A stretch of DNA of 64,000 nucleotides from contig NZ_JARBFX010000009.1 of assembly GCF_028863665.1 (NCBI RefSeq), positions 1 through 64,000 of the forward strand, given 5' to 3'. Position 1 is the first letter of the stretch. Every line of letters starts with the position of its first letter. This stretch comes from Aquabacter sediminis (GTDB lineage: Bacteria > Pseudomonadota > Alphaproteobacteria > Rhizobiales > Xanthobacteraceae). This document shows positions 62,654 through 64,000 of the stretch, one piece after another. The notes beneath the pieces are model-generated. The model was not told the origin of the DNA. It did no database searches and was given only the letters and a program-made list of their open reading frames with translations. The position numbers and the translations under genes are program-made.

Positions 62654-63417
62654 CCGCCACGTCCAAAATCGTCTGGCGTCTCGCCAGCTTCGCCGTCGCG
62701 GCTGGGCTGATCGTGGTCTGGCAGATGGTCGCCAATGCCCAGCTCGTCTCGCCCATCTTCCTGCCCGGTCCCGACAAGGCGTGGGCGGCGCTGGTGAACG
62801 GGTTCGCCAATCGCGGGCTGGGCGACAAGCTCATCGGCACGATCCGCCATATGACGTTCGGCTGGTTCGCGGCCTCCATCGCAGCCGTGGTGCTGGGCTC
62901 GCTCATCGGCACGTCGCGCCGCGCGCGCCTCTATGTGGCGCCGGGGCTGGAATTCCTGCGGCCCTTGCCGGTCTCTGCCATCATTCCGGTGGCCATCGCG
63001 CTCTATGGCCTGTCCGAGAGCATGGCCATCTTCGTCATCGCCTTCGGCACGCTCTGGCCCATGCTGCTGGCCACCATTCACGGCTATGGGGGCGTGGAGC
63101 CGCGCCTCCTGGAGGTGGCGCAGGCGCTCAATCTGTCGCGCCTGAAGACCATCACCAGCATTTCGCTCCCCTCGGCCTTGCCGGACATATTGGCGGGCAT
63201 GCGGGTGAGCCTCACCGTGGCTCTCATCCTCTCTGTGGTGTGCGAGATGGTGGCGGGGCTCGACGGGCTTGGCCAGTGGATCCTGGTCTCTGCCCGCATG
63301 TTCCGCGCGCCGGACCTGTTCGCCGGCGTCATCCTGCTTGGGGCCCTCGGCTATGTGGCCGCGACCCTCATCGGCGAGGTGGAGCGCCGCCTCCTCGCCT
63401 GGCGCCCGACCCGTTGA
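62650..63417 (+). CDS. ABC permease (SsuC/TauC type), second
   Basis: The 255-residue membrane protein has the same architecture as the one before it: KIVWRLASFAVAAGLIVVWQ, EPRLLEVAQALNLSRLKTIT, SISLPSALPDILAGMRVSLT. Most NMT1-type importers use one permease as a homodimer; here two related genes are present, as in some riboflavin- or pyrimidine-type systems. It ends the operon. Confidence 0.92.
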   Translation: MTATSKIVWRLASFAVAAGLIVVWQMVANAQLVSPIFLPGPDKAWAALVNGFANRGLGDKLIGTIRHMTFGWFAASIAAVVLGSLIGTSRRARLYVAPGLEFLRPLPVSAIIPVAIALYGLSESMAIFVIAFGTLWPMLLATIHGYGGVEPRLLEVAQALNLSRLKTITSISLPSALPDILAGMRVSLTVALILSVVCEMVAGLDGLGQWILVSARMFRAPDLFAGVILLGALGYVAATLIGEVERRLLAWRPTR

Positions 63418-63450
63418 TCGGGCGCCAGACAAGCCTCATAAGAGCCAGCC

Positions 63451-64000
63451 TTACAGAGGCAGGCCTTCGCTCTGGGCGATGGCGATCATGACGCCGCGCA
63501 TCTCGGCAAGGCCGCGCAGGCGGCCGATGGCCGGATAGCCGGGATGGGTGGGCTTGCCCACATCGTCCAGCAACTCATGTCCATGGTCCGGTCGGAAGGG
63601 AATGCGCCAGTCGGCAAGGCCGGCGTCCTTGCGCCGCTTCTGCTCCCGCAGGGCTGCGCGCACCACGCCCACCATGTCCACGTCGCCGTCCAGGTGATCG
63701 GCTTCCATGAAGGAGCCGTCGGGACATTTCACCACATTGCGCAGATGCAGGAAGTGGATGCGGTCGGCGAAGCGCTCGGCCATACGCACGAGGTCATTGC
63801 CGGGGCGGGCGCCCAGCGATCCCGTGCACAAGGTCAGGCCGTTGCTGCGCGACGGATGGAGCGCGAGGATCGCCGCCAGGTCCTCTTCCGACGAGACGAT
63901 GCGCGGCAGGCCGAGCAGGGGACGGGGCGGGTCGTCGGGATGGATGCCCATGCGGATGCCCACCTCCTCGGCGGTGGGGATCACTTCGTTGAGGAAGCGG
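63451..64000 (-). CDS. uxuA: Mannonate dehydratase, C-terminal part (runs off the window)
   Basis: The open frame continues to the window end, giving about 183 residues of the C-terminal half of Uxu[77 protein letters not shown] and [14 protein letters not shown]. The enzyme dehydrates D-mannonate to 2-keto-3-deoxygluconate in hexuronate catabolism, with metal ligands among the conserved His and Cys residues. The start lies beyond position 64000. Being convergent with the ABC operon, its link to that system is uncertain. Confidence 0.93.
   Translation of the reverse strand, partial: RFLNEVIPTAEEVGIRMGIHPDDPPRPLLGLPRIVSSEEDLAAILALHPSRSNGLTLCTGSLGARPGNDLVRMAERFADRIHFLHLRNVVKCPDGSFMEADHLDGDVDMVGVVRAALREQKRRKDAGLADWRIPFRPDHGHELLDDVGKPTHPGYPAIGRLRGLAEMRGVMIAIAQSEGLPL

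Overview
The window is GC-rich, gene-dense bacterial DNA with long ATGA-overlapping operons. A tandem glycine riboswitch before gcvT, several LivKHMGF-type importers, FecI/FecR, an IclR regulator of the aromatic-catabolism type, HWE-kinase remnants and REP-like palindromes point to an alphaproteobacterium of the order Hyphomicrobiales. Xanthobacteraceae is my best guess, but it is an inference, because no rRNA or marker gene is present. I saw no tRNA, rRNA, CRISPR array, phage or intact insertion sequence.

Layout. 1-162 is the tail of a Pro/Ser-rich protein with a terminator. 230-5744 is the glycine-cleavage operon: promoter, tandem riboswitch, gcvT, gcvH, an OsmC-family gene, gcvPA, gcvPB and a terminator. 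5745-6306 is decayed DNA with one copy of a palindromic repeat and a fragment of an HWE histidine kinase. 6307-17892 looks like one regulon around a LysR gene. On the left, on the minus strand, are a cytosolic molybdopterin sulfoxide-reductase-like enzyme and a CoA-transferase. On the right are a gamma-glutamyltransferase and a complete glutathione/oligopeptide-type ABC importer. The same 15-bp sequence lies upstream of both arms. 18160-23489 is FecI-FecR-TonB receptor-PepSY membrane protein (ferric siderophore uptake).

23732-35691 holds a MarR gene divergent from a nine-gene catabolic operon: amidohydrolase, arylformamidase-like hydrolase, three-subunit molybdenum hydroxylase (with a fused CoxG-like domain) and a branched-chain-type importer. 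35734-44089 is a minus-strand cluster: a second Liv-type importer, a two-subunit class III extradiol dioxygenase, a class III CoA-transferase and a citryl-CoA-lyase-like protein. A divergent IclR gene (44397-45212) follows, with two similar palindromes in the shared intergenic region. 45378-53359 is the potassium-uptake system kdpFABC with kdpDE, preceded by an extra 28-residue membrane peptide.

53467-56976 is mixed: FAD monooxygenase, two small conserved-looking proteins, a cold-shock protein and a transglutaminase-like protein. 57535-63417 is a further catabolic set: cyclase-family hydrolase, FAH-family protein, NMT1-type ABC importer and a GntR regulator. The window ends inside a minus-strand uxuA.

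Overall this is a catabolic, accessory-rich segment. Four of the regulated clusters combine a dedicated importer with intracellular enzymes and a local regulator, and none of the substrates can be read from sequence alone.
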